Positions 9,768 through 19,642 of a DNA stretch of 64,000 nt are shown here, piece by piece (within the stretch, counting starts at the first letter, position 1; every line of letters begins with the position of its first letter). The notes under the pieces were generated by a model. It had not been told where the DNA came from. It saw nothing but the letters and a program-made list of their open reading frames with translations, and did no database searches. Made by a program: the position numbers and the translations under genes. Origin of the DNA: DATARH01 sp963789255. Lineage in GTDB: Bacteria; Pseudomonadota; Alphaproteobacteria; ATCC43930; CGMCC-115725. The stretch covers positions 1,364,001 through 1,428,000 of the forward strand of contig CAWBJW010000002.1 in assembly GCA_963789255.1 (NCBI GenBank), in the 5' to 3' direction.

Positions 9768-10172
9768 ATGGAACGCGTCGCCGAGTGCCACTGCGGCCAA
9801 CTGAAGGCGATCGCCACGGGCGAGCCGGAAAGCGTCTATGTCTGTCATTGCAAGGCCTGCCAGCGCCGCACCGGCGCCGTCGTCCATTCGGGCAGCCGCT
9901 GGCCGAAGAACCGGGTGCGGATCGAGGGCGACCATAAAATCTATGCCCGGATCGCCGATAGCGGCTACGCGATCCGTTTTCACTTCTGCCCGAATTGCGG
10001 CACCAGCGTCTTCTGGGAAGGCGATCATCACCCGGAAAATTGCGGCATCGCGGTCGGCGCCTTCGCGGACCCGGATTTCCCGCCGCCAACCTCGTCGGGG
10101 TGGGAAGAGTCGATGCACCGCTGGTTGGGGCTGCCACAGGGTACCGCGCACTTCCCCCAAAGCCGCTCGTGA
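9768..10172 (+). CDS. GFA family protein (glutathione-dependent formaldehyde-activating enzyme-like)
   Basis: This 134-residue protein has the zinc-binding cysteine pattern of the GFA (CENP-V/GFA) fold: ECHCGQ near the start, CHCKACQRRTG at about residues 25-35, and FCPNCGTSVFWE later. Zinc binding is well supported; the catalytic role of the name-giving enzyme has been questioned and cannot be assumed here. I chose the ATG at 9768, which has GGGAG six bases before it, over an in-frame ATG at 9750. It is divergent from the cyclase gene, and the acyl-CoA synthetase start follows 13 bases after its stop, so those two are probably one operon. Confidence 0.85.
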   Translation: MERVAECHCGQLKAIATGEPESVYVCHCKACQRRTGAVVHSGSRWPKNRVRIEGDHKIYARIADSGYAIRFHFCPNCGTSVFWEGDHHPENCGIAVGAFADPDFPPPTSSGWEESMHRWLGLPQGTAHFPQSRS

Positions 10173-10185
10173 GGGTAGAGAAAAG

Positions 10186-11814
10186 ATGAGCGAGGCGGTC
10201 AGGAACCCCTACGAGGCCGGCCTCGACAAAAACCCGGCCAATTTCGTGGCCCTGTCGCCGATCGGCTTTCTGCTGCGCACGGCCGCGATCTATCCCGAGC
10301 GCACCGCGGTCATTCATGGCGAGCGGCGCTACACCTGGGTGCAGAGCCTCGACCGCGTTCGCCGCCTCGCCTCGGCGCTCGCGGCATATGGCGTTGGTCG
10401 CGGCGACACGGTGGCGCTGCTGGCGCCCAATGTGCCGGAAGCCTTCGAGGCGCATTTCGGCGTGCCGATGGCCGGCGCGGTGCTCAACGCGCTCAACATC
10501 CGCCTCGATGCCGAAACGATCGCCTTCATCCTCAAGCACGGCGAGGCCAAGGTGCTGATCGCCGACACCGAATTTGCTCCCGCGATCGGCCCCGCGCTCG
10601 CCCTGCTCGACAAGAAGCCGCTGGTCATCGACATCGCCGATCCGCTGGGCCCCGGCGGCGAACGCCTCGGCATGCTCGACTACGAGGCGTTCATCGCCAC
10701 CGGCAACCTCGATTTCGCCGGACTGACCCCGAAGGACGAGTGGGATGCGATCGCGCTCAACTATACCTCGGGCACGACCGGCAACCCGAAAGGCGTCGTC
10801 TATCACCATCGCGGCGCCTATCTGAACGCGCTCGGCAACATCCTCGTCTGGGGCATGCGCCAGCACCCGGTCTATCTGTGGACCCTGCCGATGTTCCATT
10901 GCAACGGCTGGTGCTTTCCGTGGACCGTGACCGCGCTCGCCGGCACGCATGTCTGCCTGCGCCGGGTCGAGGCAGCGGCGATCTACGACGCGATCGAGCG
11001 CCATGGCGTGACGCACCTGTGCGGCGCGCCGGTCGTGATGAACATGCTGCTCAACGCGCGCACCCGGCCGCTCGAACACGAGGTCGCCATGATGACCGCG
11101 GGCTCCGCGCCGCCGGCGGCGGTGATCGGCGGCATGGAGGCGCTCGGCTTTCGCATCACCCATGTCTACGGATTGACCGAGGTCTACGGCCCCTCGGTGA
11201 TCTGCGCCTGGCACGACGAATGGGATTCGCTGTCATCCGACGAGCGGGCCCGCCTCAAGGCGCGCCAGGGTGTGCGCTATCCGGTGCTGGAGGGGCTGAT
11301 GGTCGCCGACCCCGACAGCCTCGCCCCGGTGCCGCGCGACGGCGCGACGATGGGCGAAGTGTTCATGCGCGGCAACATCGTCATGAAGGGCTATCTGAAG
11401 AACCCGAAGGCGACCGAGGAGGCTTTCGCCGGGGGCTGGTTCCACACCGGCGATCTCGCCGTCGCCCATCCCGACGGCTATATCGAAGTGAAGGACCGCT
11501 CGAAGGACATCATCATCTCGGGCGGCGAGAACATTTCCACCATTGAGGTCGAGGACGTGCTCTACCGCCACCCGGCGGTGCTCGAAGCCGCCATCGTCGC
11601 CCGCCCCGATCCCAATTGGGGTGAAACCCCGTGCGCCTTCGTGACCCTGAAGGAGGGCGCCAGCGCCGAACCCGCCGAAATCATCGCTTTCTGCCGCCAG
11701 CATCTCGCCCATTTCAAGGCGCCGCGCCACGTCATCTTCGGCCCTTTGCCCAAGACCTCGACCGGCAAAATCCAGAAATTCGTGCTGCGCGAGCGGGCGA
11801 AGGGCGGGGCGTGA
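10186..11814 (+). CDS. Acyl-CoA synthetase (AMP-forming, FadD/DmdB-like)
   Basis: This 542-residue adenylate-forming enzyme activates a carboxylic acid to its CoA thioester. The P-loop is YTSGTTGNPKG, followed by WTLPMFHCNGWCFPW, the adenine motif YGLTEVYGP, the hinge block WFHTGDLAV and KDRSKDIIISGGENIS, and a final lysine in KTSTGKIQK. This pattern fits the medium-chain or methylmercaptopropionate (DmdB-like) branch. GAGGG lies about ten bases ahead of the ATG. It forms a likely two-gene operon with the GFA protein. The real substrate is not deducible from sequence alone; a fatty or methylthio acid is the best guess. Confidence 0.9.
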   Translation: MSEAVRNPYEAGLDKNPANFVALSPIGFLLRTAAIYPERTAVIHGERRYTWVQSLDRVRRLASALAAYGVGRGDTVALLAPNVPEAFEAHFGVPMAGAVLNALNIRLDAETIAFILKHGEAKVLIADTEFAPAIGPALALLDKKPLVIDIADPLGPGGERLGMLDYEAFIATGNLDFAGLTPKDEWDAIALNYTSGTTGNPKGVVYHHRGAYLNALGNILVWGMRQHPVYLWTLPMFHCNGWCFPWTVTALAGTHVCLRRVEAAAIYDAIERHGVTHLCGAPVVMNMLLNARTRPLEHEVAMMTAGSAPPAAVIGGMEALGFRITHVYGLTEVYGPSVICAWHDEWDSLSSDERARLKARQGVRYPVLEGLMVADPDSLAPVPRDGATMGEVFMRGNIVMKGYLKNPKATEEAFAGGWFHTGDLAVAHPDGYIEVKDRSKDIIISGGENISTIEVEDVLYRHPAVLEAAIVARPDPNWGETPCAFVTLKEGASAEPAEIIAFCRQHLAHFKAPRHVIFGPLPKTSTGKIQKFVLRERAKGGA

Positions 11815-11888
11815 GCGGGAGAGCGGCGCCGGGGCGCCTACCACAGCCCGGGCCGCCGCACGCTCGCCGCGATGGCCGACGCCGTGCG

Positions 11889-12053
11889 ATGGCGTCGCTT
11901 GCCTCGCTCGACGAAATCGCAGCCTCGATCAAGCAGGCCGGCGGAACGCTCGGGTCGAAAGTTCGCGACGCTGCCGACTGGCAATCGACAGGCACCACCA
12001 AAATCGGCACAGTGCCGGCCGGGCTGTTGGCAAGGTGTTGGCCGGGCACATGA
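11889..12053 (+). CDS. Possible 54-residue protein ahead of a small lipoprotein
   Basis: A short frame starting MASLASLDEIAASIKQAGG runs to a TGA at 12051-12053 that overlaps the ATG of the lipoprotein gene (ATGA), an arrangement typical of translational coupling. There is no clear ribosome site and the composition after residue 35 is poor. I do not recognise it; it may be chance. Confidence 0.25.
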   Translation: MASLASLDEIAASIKQAGGTLGSKVRDAADWQSTGTTKIGTVPAGLLARCWPGT

Positions 12054-12298
12054 ACGGATCCATCGCCATCGGTGCATTCATGCTTGCCGTCGGCGCCGCG
12101 GGCGCGGCCCTCTCCGGCTGCACGGCGCCGCATCCCTACGTACACGACGGCGATGCAAATTCGGTGGAGGTCACTTATGCGGGCGATGTCGCGAGCGCGT
12201 TGCCGCTCGCGCGCCAGCACTGCATGCAGTATGCGCGTGTCCCCCGCCTCGTCGATCCCGGCGTCGATCTCGCGATTTTTCGTTGCGTCGGCCCCTGA
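12050..12298 (+). CDS. Small putative lipoprotein
   Basis: This 82-residue protein has an N-terminal hydrophobic segment (residues 5-21) that ends in LSGC, a usable lipobox, so it should be lipidated and anchored in a membrane. The mature part contains VEVTYAGDVASALPLARQHC and an ending in CVGP, giving two further cysteines that could form a disulfide in the periplasm. Several small alphaproteobacterial lipoproteins share this size and layout, but I cannot name a family. It is the first of three consecutive small exported proteins. A tandem repeat follows its stop codon. Confidence 0.6.
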   Translation: MNGSIAIGAFMLAVGAAGAALSGCTAPHPYVHDGDANSVEVTYAGDVASALPLARQHCMQYARVPRLVDPGVDLAIFRCVGP

Positions 12299-12310
12299 GC
12301 GGCGCCTGCG

Positions 12311-12365
12311 CGGCTCCCGGGCGGCTCCCGGGCGGCTCCCGGGCGGCTCCCGGGCGGCTCCCGGG
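12311..12365. repeat. Tandem repeat, five perfect copies of an 11-bp unit
   Basis: The unit CGGCTCCCGGG is repeated five times without a mismatch, between the lipoprotein stop and the next gene. Each unit contains the palindrome CCCGGG. Eleven bases is about one helical turn and is not a multiple of three, so this is not a coding repeat. Copy number may vary by slippage between strains. Confidence 0.9.
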
Positions 12366-12445
12366 GCGGGCCGTATCGCGGCAAGTTTTCGCACGTTCCA
12401 GGCCGATGAACTGCTCTATATCCAACGGGCTGACCGGGAGGAGAC

Positions 12446-12874
12446 ATGATGCGGCGCTGGGCGAGATCGGCACGAGCGGCCTATGGCGCCGGCCTCCTTG
12501 TCCTGTGCTGGCCCGCCGCTCTGTCGGCCGCGCCGTGCGACCAATACGACCCCTACAGCCCGTCGCGCAGCGCGCAAATCACGCTCGATTCGAGCGATTA
12601 CGTCGATCAGAGCCGGGACGAGATGCGCAGCTTCATCGAGACTGGAAGCCTCGGCAAGGTCGAGGCCGCGGTCGTATCTTCGACCCCGAACGACATCGTT
12701 CGCAGCGTTTCGGCAGTCCCCAAAGTGAGCCGGCTCGATCCGCTTTATGGCGAGGAGCTGAAGGGGATCGCCGTTACCGTATCGCTCAGGAACGGCGCCG
12801 GGTCGGCAAAAGTGGTCGTCAATCTGCGGCAGGTCTGTGCTCAGTATTTCCGCAACACGTTCCTTTATTATTGA
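12446..12874 (+). CDS. Hypothetical exported protein
   Basis: This 142-residue protein starts with a basic stretch (MMRRWARSAR) and a hydrophobic core ending in PAALSA before APCDQYDPYS, a standard signal peptide with a probable cut near residue 28. The mature protein is small, with two cysteines (one near the new N-terminus, one near the end) that could pair. A GGGAGGAG ribosome site lies three to six bases ahead of two adjacent ATGs (12446, 12449). I do not recognise a family. It sits between the small lipoprotein and CreA, suggesting an envelope gene cluster. Confidence 0.65.
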   Translation: MMRRWARSARAAYGAGLLVLCWPAALSAAPCDQYDPYSPSRSAQITLDSSDYVDQSRDEMRSFIETGSLGKVEAAVVSSTPNDIVRSVSAVPKVSRLDPLYGEELKGIAVTVSLRNGAGSAKVVVNLRQVCAQYFRNTFLYY

Positions 12875-12914
12875 CGCGCCGCCGAGTCTCATCGACAGGG
12901 GGAGCCGAGCCGCC

Positions 12915-13382
12915 ATGCACATGCCGCGCCTGATGGCGATCGCTTTGGCGACCGTTGCGCTATCCGTGCCCGCGCTTGCCGACGATTTGGCATGCATCAG
13001 CACGACGTTCCGGTTTGTCGGAGCCAACGACAAGGTTTGCGTGAGTGCGTTCGACGACCCCAAAGTGCCGGGGGTTGCCTGTCACATCAGCCAGGCGCGT
13101 ACCGGCGGGGTAAAGGGCATGCTGGGCCTGGCCGAGGACCCCTCGCGGTTTTCCATCGCCTGCCGCCAGGTCGGCCCGATCACCGCGGACCCTGCCAAAC
13201 TGCCCACGGAGGAGTCGGTGTATTCCGAGCGGACCTCGGTTTTTTTCAAGCACACGCACGTCTACCGCATCGTCAACCGCAAGCGGAACACGCTCGTCTA
13301 CGTCGCAATCAGCGACAAGATCATCGCCGGATCGCCGCAGAACGCGATTTCCACGGTGCCGATCATGCCGTGGGGCCATTGA
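12915..13382 (+). CDS. creA: CreA family protein
   Basis: This 155-residue protein is a clear CreA homologue. It has a signal peptide (residues 1-22, cut after VPALA) and the family blocks NDKVCVSAFDDPKVPGVACH, TGGVKGMLGLAEDPS, KRNTLVYVAISDKIIAGSP and the ending AISTVPIMPWGH. The family is periplasmic and its molecular role is unknown despite its name from the E. coli cre locus. The start at 12915 has a GGGGAG site upstream. It ends the run of small exported proteins; an SDR gene faces it on the other strand. Confidence 0.9.
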   Translation: MHMPRLMAIALATVALSVPALADDLACISTTFRFVGANDKVCVSAFDDPKVPGVACHISQARTGGVKGMLGLAEDPSRFSIACRQVGPITADPAKLPTEESVYSERTSVFFKHTHVYRIVNRKRNTLVYVAISDKIIAGSPQNAISTVPIMPWGH

Positions 13383-13410
13383 GGGCGGCGCCCTTCGGCA
13401 TGGGAGGGCG

Positions 13411-14172
13411 CTAGAACTGCACGCGCTGGGTCAGCGCGCCATCGACGATCAGGTTGGTGCCGGTAATGAAGCTGGCGCGCGGGCTCGCCAGGAAAGCGAC
13501 CGCGTTGGCGACTTCCTCGGGAGTGCCCATGCGCCCCGTCGGATTGCGCGCCAGCATCGACGCGAACATTTCCGGGTTGCGCTCCTCGACGACGTTCCAC
13601 ACGCCGCCCTTGAAATAGACATTGCCGGGCGAGACCAGGTTGGCGCGGACATTCTTGGCCGCGAGGTTGCGCGCCAGCCCCTTGACATAGGGGATGATCG
13701 CCGCCTTGACCGCCGCGTAGGACCGGGTCGGGCCGTACACTTCGGCCATCGCGGTGCTGCCGACCACGACAATCGAGCCGGCCTCGGAGCGTTCGAGGAT
13801 GGGCAGCGCGGCCTCGATCCCGAACACCGTGGCCATCACGTCGATCTCGAAGCCGCGGCGCCATGCCGCCTCGTCCATGCCCTGGGCCAGCGCGCTGACA
13901 TTGGCGACGAAAATGTCGAGGCCGCCGAGCGTCGCGGCCGCCTCGGCGATCCAGCCGCGCAACGCCGGGAGATCGGCGACATCGACCGCGCCGCCGGTCG
14001 CCTTGACCCCGCTGCGCGCCAGCGCCGCGACGGTTTCGTCGAGCGGCCCGCGATTGCGCGCGCAGATCGCGATGTCGCAGCCTTCGGCCGCGAGCAATGT
14101 CGCAATGGCTTTGCCGATGCCGCGGGTGCCGCCGGTAACGATCGCCTTCTTGCCCTTCAATCCGAGATCCAT
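13411..14172 (-). CDS. Short-chain dehydrogenase/reductase
   Basis: This 253-residue protein is a classical SDR. It has the cofactor motif TGGTRGIGKA (residues 13-22), an NVSALAQG stretch in place of the usual NNAG, a catalytic Ser in VVVGSTAM and the YAAVK pair of Tyr and Lys. The position after beta-2 (CARN) favours NADP(H). The alcohol or ketone substrate cannot be told. The late block ASFITGTNLIVDGA is standard for the family. It is convergent with creA and has no same-strand partner. Confidence 0.88.
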   Translation of the reverse strand: MDLGLKGKKAIVTGGTRGIGKAIATLLAAEGCDIAICARNRGPLDETVAALARSGVKATGGAVDVADLPALRGWIAEAAATLGGLDIFVANVSALAQGMDEAAWRRGFEIDVMATVFGIEAALPILERSEAGSIVVVGSTAMAEVYGPTRSYAAVKAAIIPYVKGLARNLAAKNVRANLVSPGNVYFKGGVWNVVEERNPEMFASMLARNPTGRMGTPEEVANAVAFLASPRASFITGTNLIVDGALTQRVQF

Positions 14173-14434
14173 CGGTTTGCCATCTCAGTGGTGCGGCGAT
14201 TCGCGACCCCTGCAAAAATCAGGACGCCGCGAGCCGCGATAAGACCGACCTCGGCCGGTCCGCTGCCTTCCAGACTACCCCCCCGGCCGGCCGCCAACAA
14301 CACCCGCGCCGGCCCGCCTGGCCCCCGCGCCCGGGCGGGTCGCCGGTTCCGCAACGTGTATTCGCGGCCCGCGAGGAACATCGCTGTGTCCTCGGCGTTA
14401 ACAGGAAACGACGATCCCAGCATCCGAGGAGCGG

Positions 14435-14602
14435 ATGGAAAACCCTGAAAAACTGCGTGAACTGGCCGCCTGGTATCGCGAATTCGCCGAGAAGGCCGCT
14501 GACCCGAGGATCTGGGAGTCTCGGCTGCGAATGGCCGAGGATCTCGAGGAGGAGGCGACCCGGCTCGAACAGCGCCAGACAGCCGCACTCGACGTTGCCT
14601 GA
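14435..14602 (+). CDS. Small conserved alphaproteobacterial protein
   Basis: This 55-residue protein (starting MENPEKLRELAAWYREFAEK, with a later RLRMAEDLEEEATRLE) is strongly helical and acidic. Proteins of the same size with the LRELAAWYREFAE and R-AEDLE-EA-RLE pattern are common in alphaproteobacteria, usually unnamed. A GAGGAG ribosome site lies about five bases before the ATG. It is monocistronic between the SDR gene and the tRNA gene. Function unknown. Confidence 0.7.
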   Translation: MENPEKLRELAAWYREFAEKAADPRIWESRLRMAEDLEEEATRLEQRQTAALDVA

Positions 14603-14685
14603 CCGACGCCGGCAACGAGGCAACGCGCGCGCCGCCGCCCGCTGCGAGCGACCGCTAAAATTTTGGCTTTTCAAGACCGGGCGGA

Positions 14686-14761
<76 letters not shown>

Positions 14762-14926
14762 CGCTTATCGCAATAATTGGCGTCTGCGACCCGTTTCCGG
14801 GCGCGGCGGACTATGGGGACGGCCCCATCTGCTGTCAAGCAGGTGTCCCGGGCGCTTCCCGAGTGCTTGCGACGGCGCCGGGGTCCGGCTAGGGTCGCGC
14901 CGCATGATTTGGCGTGGGTTCGCGGC

Positions 14927-15217
14927 ATGAATGCCTTGCTTTGGCTTATCGATACTTTGATCACGATCTATATCTGGCTGCTGATCGCGCAGGCGGTCCT
15001 CAGCTGGCTGCTCGCCTTCGGCGTCGTCAACCGCCACAACCACGCCGTCGCGGTGATCGGCGATTTCCTGTATCGGGTGACCGAGCCGGCGCTGCGCCCG
15101 ATTCGCGCGTTCCTGCCGAATTTCGGCGGGATCGACATCTCGCCGGTAATCGTGATCCTGATCTTGATGTTTCTGCGACGCCTGATCCTCTACGACATTG
15201 CCCCAAGCCTCTTCTAG
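14927..15217 (+). CDS. yggT: YggT family integral membrane protein
   Basis: This 96-residue protein has two hydrophobic segments (residues about 3-28 and 70-90), separated by the conserved block LYRVTEPALRPIRAFLPNFGGIDISP. That sequence is the YggT signature. The family is found in most bacteria and cyanobacteria (Ycf19), where it has been linked to membrane-protein biogenesis, cell division and osmotic tolerance, without a defined activity. The DUF167 gene follows directly, as in many genomes, so the pair is probably co-transcribed. Confidence 0.9.
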   Translation: MNALLWLIDTLITIYIWLLIAQAVLSWLLAFGVVNRHNHAVAVIGDFLYRVTEPALRPIRAFLPNFGGIDISPVIVILILMFLRRLILYDIAPSLF

Positions 15218-15230
15218 TCGTGAGACCCCT

Positions 15231-15545
15231 TTGGCCGCCACCGCAGACGGCGTGCGTGTCGCGGTCCGGCTGACGCCGCGCGCTCAGGCCGATCGCCTCG
15301 ATGGCATCGCGCGCCGGGCCGACGGCGCGCCGGCGCTCAAGGTCTCGGTCACCGCGCCACCCGCAGAGGGGCGCGCCAACGACGCTCTGTTGCAGCTTTT
15401 GGCGCGGGAATGGAAGGTGCCGCGGCGCGACCTCGCGATCGTCGGCGGCCGGAAGAGCCGCAGCAAGACCGTGCGCATTGCCGGCGAACCCGTCTCGTTG
15501 CTGAAGCGGCTCGGCGCGACGCTCGCTGCTTTGGCCAAATCGTGA
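15231..15545 (+). CDS. DUF167 (YggU) family protein
   Basis: This protein of about 104 residues has the YggU/DUF167 core: VRLTPRAQADRLDG, then PPAEGRANDALLQLLA and GRKSRSKTVRI. The family is a small alpha/beta fold of unknown role, nearly always next to YggT, as here. No ATG is available. A TTG at 15231 with GTGAGA five bases upstream looks best; a TTG at 15198 would give 115 residues and overlap yggT by 20 bases. Confidence 0.85.
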   Translation: MAATADGVRVAVRLTPRAQADRLDGIARRADGAPALKVSVTAPPAEGRANDALLQLLAREWKVPRRDLAIVGGRKSRSKTVRIAGEPVSLLKRLGATLAALAKS

Positions 15546-15616
15546 CAGTGCTGCGGGCCTTCCCGTAAGCTTCGCCGCGACCGCCATGTGGCGGGCAGAG
15601 ATTGGGAGGAAGCGCC

Positions 15617-16419
15617 ATGCTGTTGCCGCTCAACGGACGCAATATCGCCTACGACCTCCTCGGACCCGAGGACGCGCCTGTCGTGTGCATCACCCATTCG
15701 CTCGCCTCCGACGGCGGCAGCTGGGCCGAGCAGGTGCCGGCGCTGTTGGAGGGCGGGTTCCGCGTGTTGCGGCTCGACATGCGCGGGCATGGCGGCAGCG
15801 ATCCGGTCAGCGGCGACTACACGATGGCTGCGCTCGCCGACGACGTCGCGCTGGCATTGGCGGCGCTCGCCATCCCGCGGGTGCATTACCTCGGCTTGTC
15901 GATCGGCGGGATGATCGGCCAGGCCTTCGCGCTGGCGCATGGCGAGCGCCTCATATCGGCGATGTGGTGCGACACGCTGCCGGCGAGCCCCAAGGGCGCC
16001 GACGAGATTTGGGCCCAGCGCCTGCGCACCGTGCGCAACGCGAACTCGCTGGCGCCGCTCGCCGACGCCACCGTCGAGCGCTGGCTGACCGACGCCTTCA
16101 AGGCCCGGCACCCCGGGCGCTGGCAGCAGATCCGCGACACCGTCACCGGCACGACGCCGACGGGCTATCTCGGCTGTTGCGCCGCGATCCTCGATTTCGA
16201 CTTCGCGCCGCGCCTCCCTTCGGTGCGGGTGCCGACGCTCGTCCTGTGCGGCGCCAACGATGCCGGCACGCCGGCCGGCGAGAACCGCCGGCTCGCCGGC
16301 CTCGTGCCGGGCGCGCGCTATGAGGAGATGGCAGACTGCCTTCATTTCCCCAACGTCGAGCGCCCGGACGAATTCAACCGCATCATGCTGGGCTGGCTCG
16401 GGACGCACAAACGCGCGCA

Positions 16420-16423
<4 letters not shown>
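15617..16423 (+). CDS. Alpha/beta hydrolase (3-oxoadipate enol-lactonase-like)
   Basis: This 268-residue protein has an alpha/beta hydrolase fold with nucleophile elbow GLSIGG, an RGHGGSDP oxyanion-side loop, an acid residue near CGANDAGTP and a late His in ADCLHFPNVERP. The layout and length are those of PcaD-like enol-lactonases and related esterases. No other beta-ketoadipate genes are nearby, so PcaD function is not claimed. GGGAGG lies seven bases before the ATG at 15617. It is convergent with argG, and the two stop codons overlap. Confidence 0.8.
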
Positions 16424-17640
<1,217 letters not shown>

Positions 17641-17679
17641 GCCGTACCCCGCTCACCAATCCTTTCGCCTCTTCTTGTG

Positions 17680-17742
17680 TCATTGCGAGCGCAGCGAAGC
17701 AATCTCGTCGGGATTGCTTCGTCGCTTCGCTCCTCGCAATGA
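17680..17742. repeat. Palindromic intergenic repeat (CATTGCGAG type)
   Basis: TCATTGCGAGCGCAGCGAAG at 17680-17699, continuing as CAATC, faces an imperfect reverse complement at 17712-17742. The element lies between rlmN and argG. This word class is a known dispersed palindrome of alphaproteobacterial genomes. A degenerate half copy lies at 20295-20331. Confidence 0.8.
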
Positions 17743-17758
17743 CAGCTGTTCGTTCTGG

Positions 17759-18886
17759 TTACGCCGGCGGCGGCGGCCCTGGGGCGGTGCGGCGCGCCCG
17801 GATGCTGTCGGATTTGAGCTGGCCGCAGGCGGCCGAGATATCGCGGCCGCGCGGCGCCCTGACCGGGGCCGAATAGCCGGCGGCGAAGACGATGTCCGAA
17901 AACGCCGCGATCGCCGTATCGTCCGGGCATTCATAGGGCGCGCCCAGCCACGGGTTGAACGGGATCAGGTTGACCTTGGCCGGGATGCCCTTCAACAGCC
18001 GGACCAGTTCCCTCGCCTCGGCCGGGCTGTCGTTGACGCCCTTCAGCATCACGTATTCGAAGGTGATGCGCCGCGCGTTGCTCGACCCCGGGTAGCTCCG
18101 GCAGGCATCGAGCAATTCGGCGATCGGGTATTTACGGTTGAGCGGCACGAGCCGGTCGCGCAACTCGTCGGTGACGGCATGCAACGACACCGCGAGGTTG
18201 ACCCCGAGCTCGGCGCCGACGCGCGCCATGACAGGCACGACGCCAGCGGTCGACAGCGTGATCTTGCGGCGCGAGATCGCCAGCCCCTCGGGGTCCATGA
18301 CGATCTTCAAGGCGGCGGCGACATTGTCGTAATTGTAGAGCGGCTCGCCCATCCCCATCAGCACGATGTTGGTGAGCTGCCGGTCCGCCTGTGGCGAGGG
18401 CCATTCGCCGAGCGCGTCGCGCGCCACCATGATCTGGCCGACGATTTCGGCAGCGCTGAGGTTGCGTACCAGGCGCTGCGTGCCGGTATGGCAAAAGCTG
18501 CAATTCAGCGTGCAGCCGACCTGCGACGACACGCACAGCGTCCCGCGGTCCGCTTCGGGGATGTGGACACTCTCGACCTCCTGCCCGTCGGGGAAGCGCA
18601 ACAGCCATTTCTGCGTGCCGTCGACCGAGGCGAGCGCCCGCGCGATCTCCGGCCGGCGCAGCGCGTAATGTTCCGCCAGAAGCTGGCGAACGCCCTTCGC
18701 CAGGTTCGTCATCTGGGCAAAATCGGTCGCGCCGCGGTGATAGATCCAATGCCAGAGCTGGCGCGCACGGAACGGCTCGGCCCCGAAATCCGCCATCTCC
18801 GCGGCGAGTTCGGCGCGGCCCATTCCTACCAGATTGGGCCCAACGAGGTTGCGGCGCGGCCCCGGTGAAGCGATGCAAGACGGCAT
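17759..18886 (-). CDS. rlmN: Dual-specificity 23S rRNA/tRNA adenine-C2 methyltransferase RlmN
   Basis: This 375-residue radical-SAM enzyme methylates A2503 of 23S rRNA and A37 of some tRNAs. The iron-sulfur motif CTLNCSFC (Cys 125, 129, 132) and the blocks QMTNLAKGVRQ, MGMGEPLYNYDNV and KVNLIPFNPW are present. A catalytic Cys is expected near the end, in RDISAACGQL. The ATG at 18886 gives the right length, though its ribosome site is poor. It is followed by a palindromic repeat and argG on the same strand. Confidence 0.95.
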   Translation of the reverse strand: MPSCIASPGPRRNLVGPNLVGMGRAELAAEMADFGAEPFRARQLWHWIYHRGATDFAQMTNLAKGVRQLLAEHYALRRPEIARALASVDGTQKWLLRFPDGQEVESVHIPEADRGTLCVSSQVGCTLNCSFCHTGTQRLVRNLSAAEIVGQIMVARDALGEWPSPQADRQLTNIVLMGMGEPLYNYDNVAAALKIVMDPEGLAISRRKITLSTAGVVPVMARVGAELGVNLAVSLHAVTDELRDRLVPLNRKYPIAELLDACRSYPGSSNARRITFEYVMLKGVNDSPAEARELVRLLKGIPAKVNLIPFNPWLGAPYECPDDTAIAAFSDIVFAAGYSAPVRAPRGRDISAACGQLKSDSIRARRTAPGPPPPA

Positions 18887-18924
18887 GGTGGATATATAGG
18901 GCCGCAACAGGTTCGCGGAAATCG

Positions 18925-19554
18925 TCAGCGCCGGACCGCCTCGCGTTTCCGCGGCGGGAGCGGCAAGGCGCTGTCCTCCTGTTTGATTCCGCAGGCCTTG
19001 TCGATCAGCCCGAGCGCCTTGGCAAACCCGGCGAGCGCATACCAATCGGTCGTCGGCCGGCCTTTCTGCGGCACGCCCTTGGCGACCGCCTCCTTGCTTT
19101 TTGCCAGCGTCTCGACGATCGTCTTGTCGAGCTCCGAGGTCCGTGCCCAGGCGCTGTCTTCGTTGGTGAACAGCGCGAACTTGCGGCCGTCGATATCGAG
19201 CGCGACCGCGCTGTCCTTCTTGAGCGGATAGCCTTCGACAAAGCTCACGACATTGGCGATCTTTTCCGCCGGTCGGTGCGTCACCATCGCCATCGGCGCG
19301 CTGCGGGCGAGCCCGGCCGGCTCGCTCTTGCGCGGCTCGCCGACGAGATAGCAGACCCGGCCGGTCTTGTCCTCGGACACATAGGCCGTCCACGAACCGG
19401 CCGTACCGAGCGACCGCGTCGCCGCCGCCTCCGATTTGCGGGGGGCCGCCGCGACGGGGTGCTTCTTCCTGGCAGCCGGCGCCGGCGCTATCGCCGTCAG
19501 CGCCGCCACCGATACCGTCAGCGCGCCGACCAGACAGCGCCAGATATTGCTCAT
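18925..19554 (-). CDS. Invasion-associated locus B (IalB)-like exported protein
   Basis: This 209-residue protein has a signal peptide (hydrophobic residues 8-24, cut near IAPAPA), then a basic linker and a domain with the pattern GSWTAYVSEDKTGRVCYLVG, ARSAPMAMVTHRP and ALDIDGRKFALF that fits the IalB family. The two cysteines (in RVCYL and KACGI) may form a disulfide. Family members are periplasmic or envelope proteins; the name comes from Bartonella and does not imply virulence here. I chose the ATG at 19554, since further upstream starts would put a long basic extension before the signal. Confidence 0.8.
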   Translation of the reverse strand: MSNIWRCLVGALTVSVAALTAIAPAPAARKKHPVAAAPRKSEAAATRSLGTAGSWTAYVSEDKTGRVCYLVGEPRKSEPAGLARSAPMAMVTHRPAEKIANVVSFVEGYPLKKDSAVALDIDGRKFALFTNEDSAWARTSELDKTIVETLAKSKEAVAKGVPQKGRPTTDWYALAGFAKALGLIDKACGIKQEDSALPLPPRKREAVRR

Positions 19555-19642
19555 TGACCTACCATAACGGCAGAGGCGGAGGAATGCCACTCGCCGCAAG
19601 GCACTCCCCATGCGCCACAAAACCGGGCACAATGGCGGAGCT

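Noticed and set aside
12311..12365. Possible CRISPR array
   Set aside because: The units are 11 bases and contiguous, with no spacers.
11872..12933. 353-codon frame across the small lipoprotein region
   Set aside because: It runs through the 11-bp repeat out of frame with good genes and is very Arg-rich, as expected for a chance frame.
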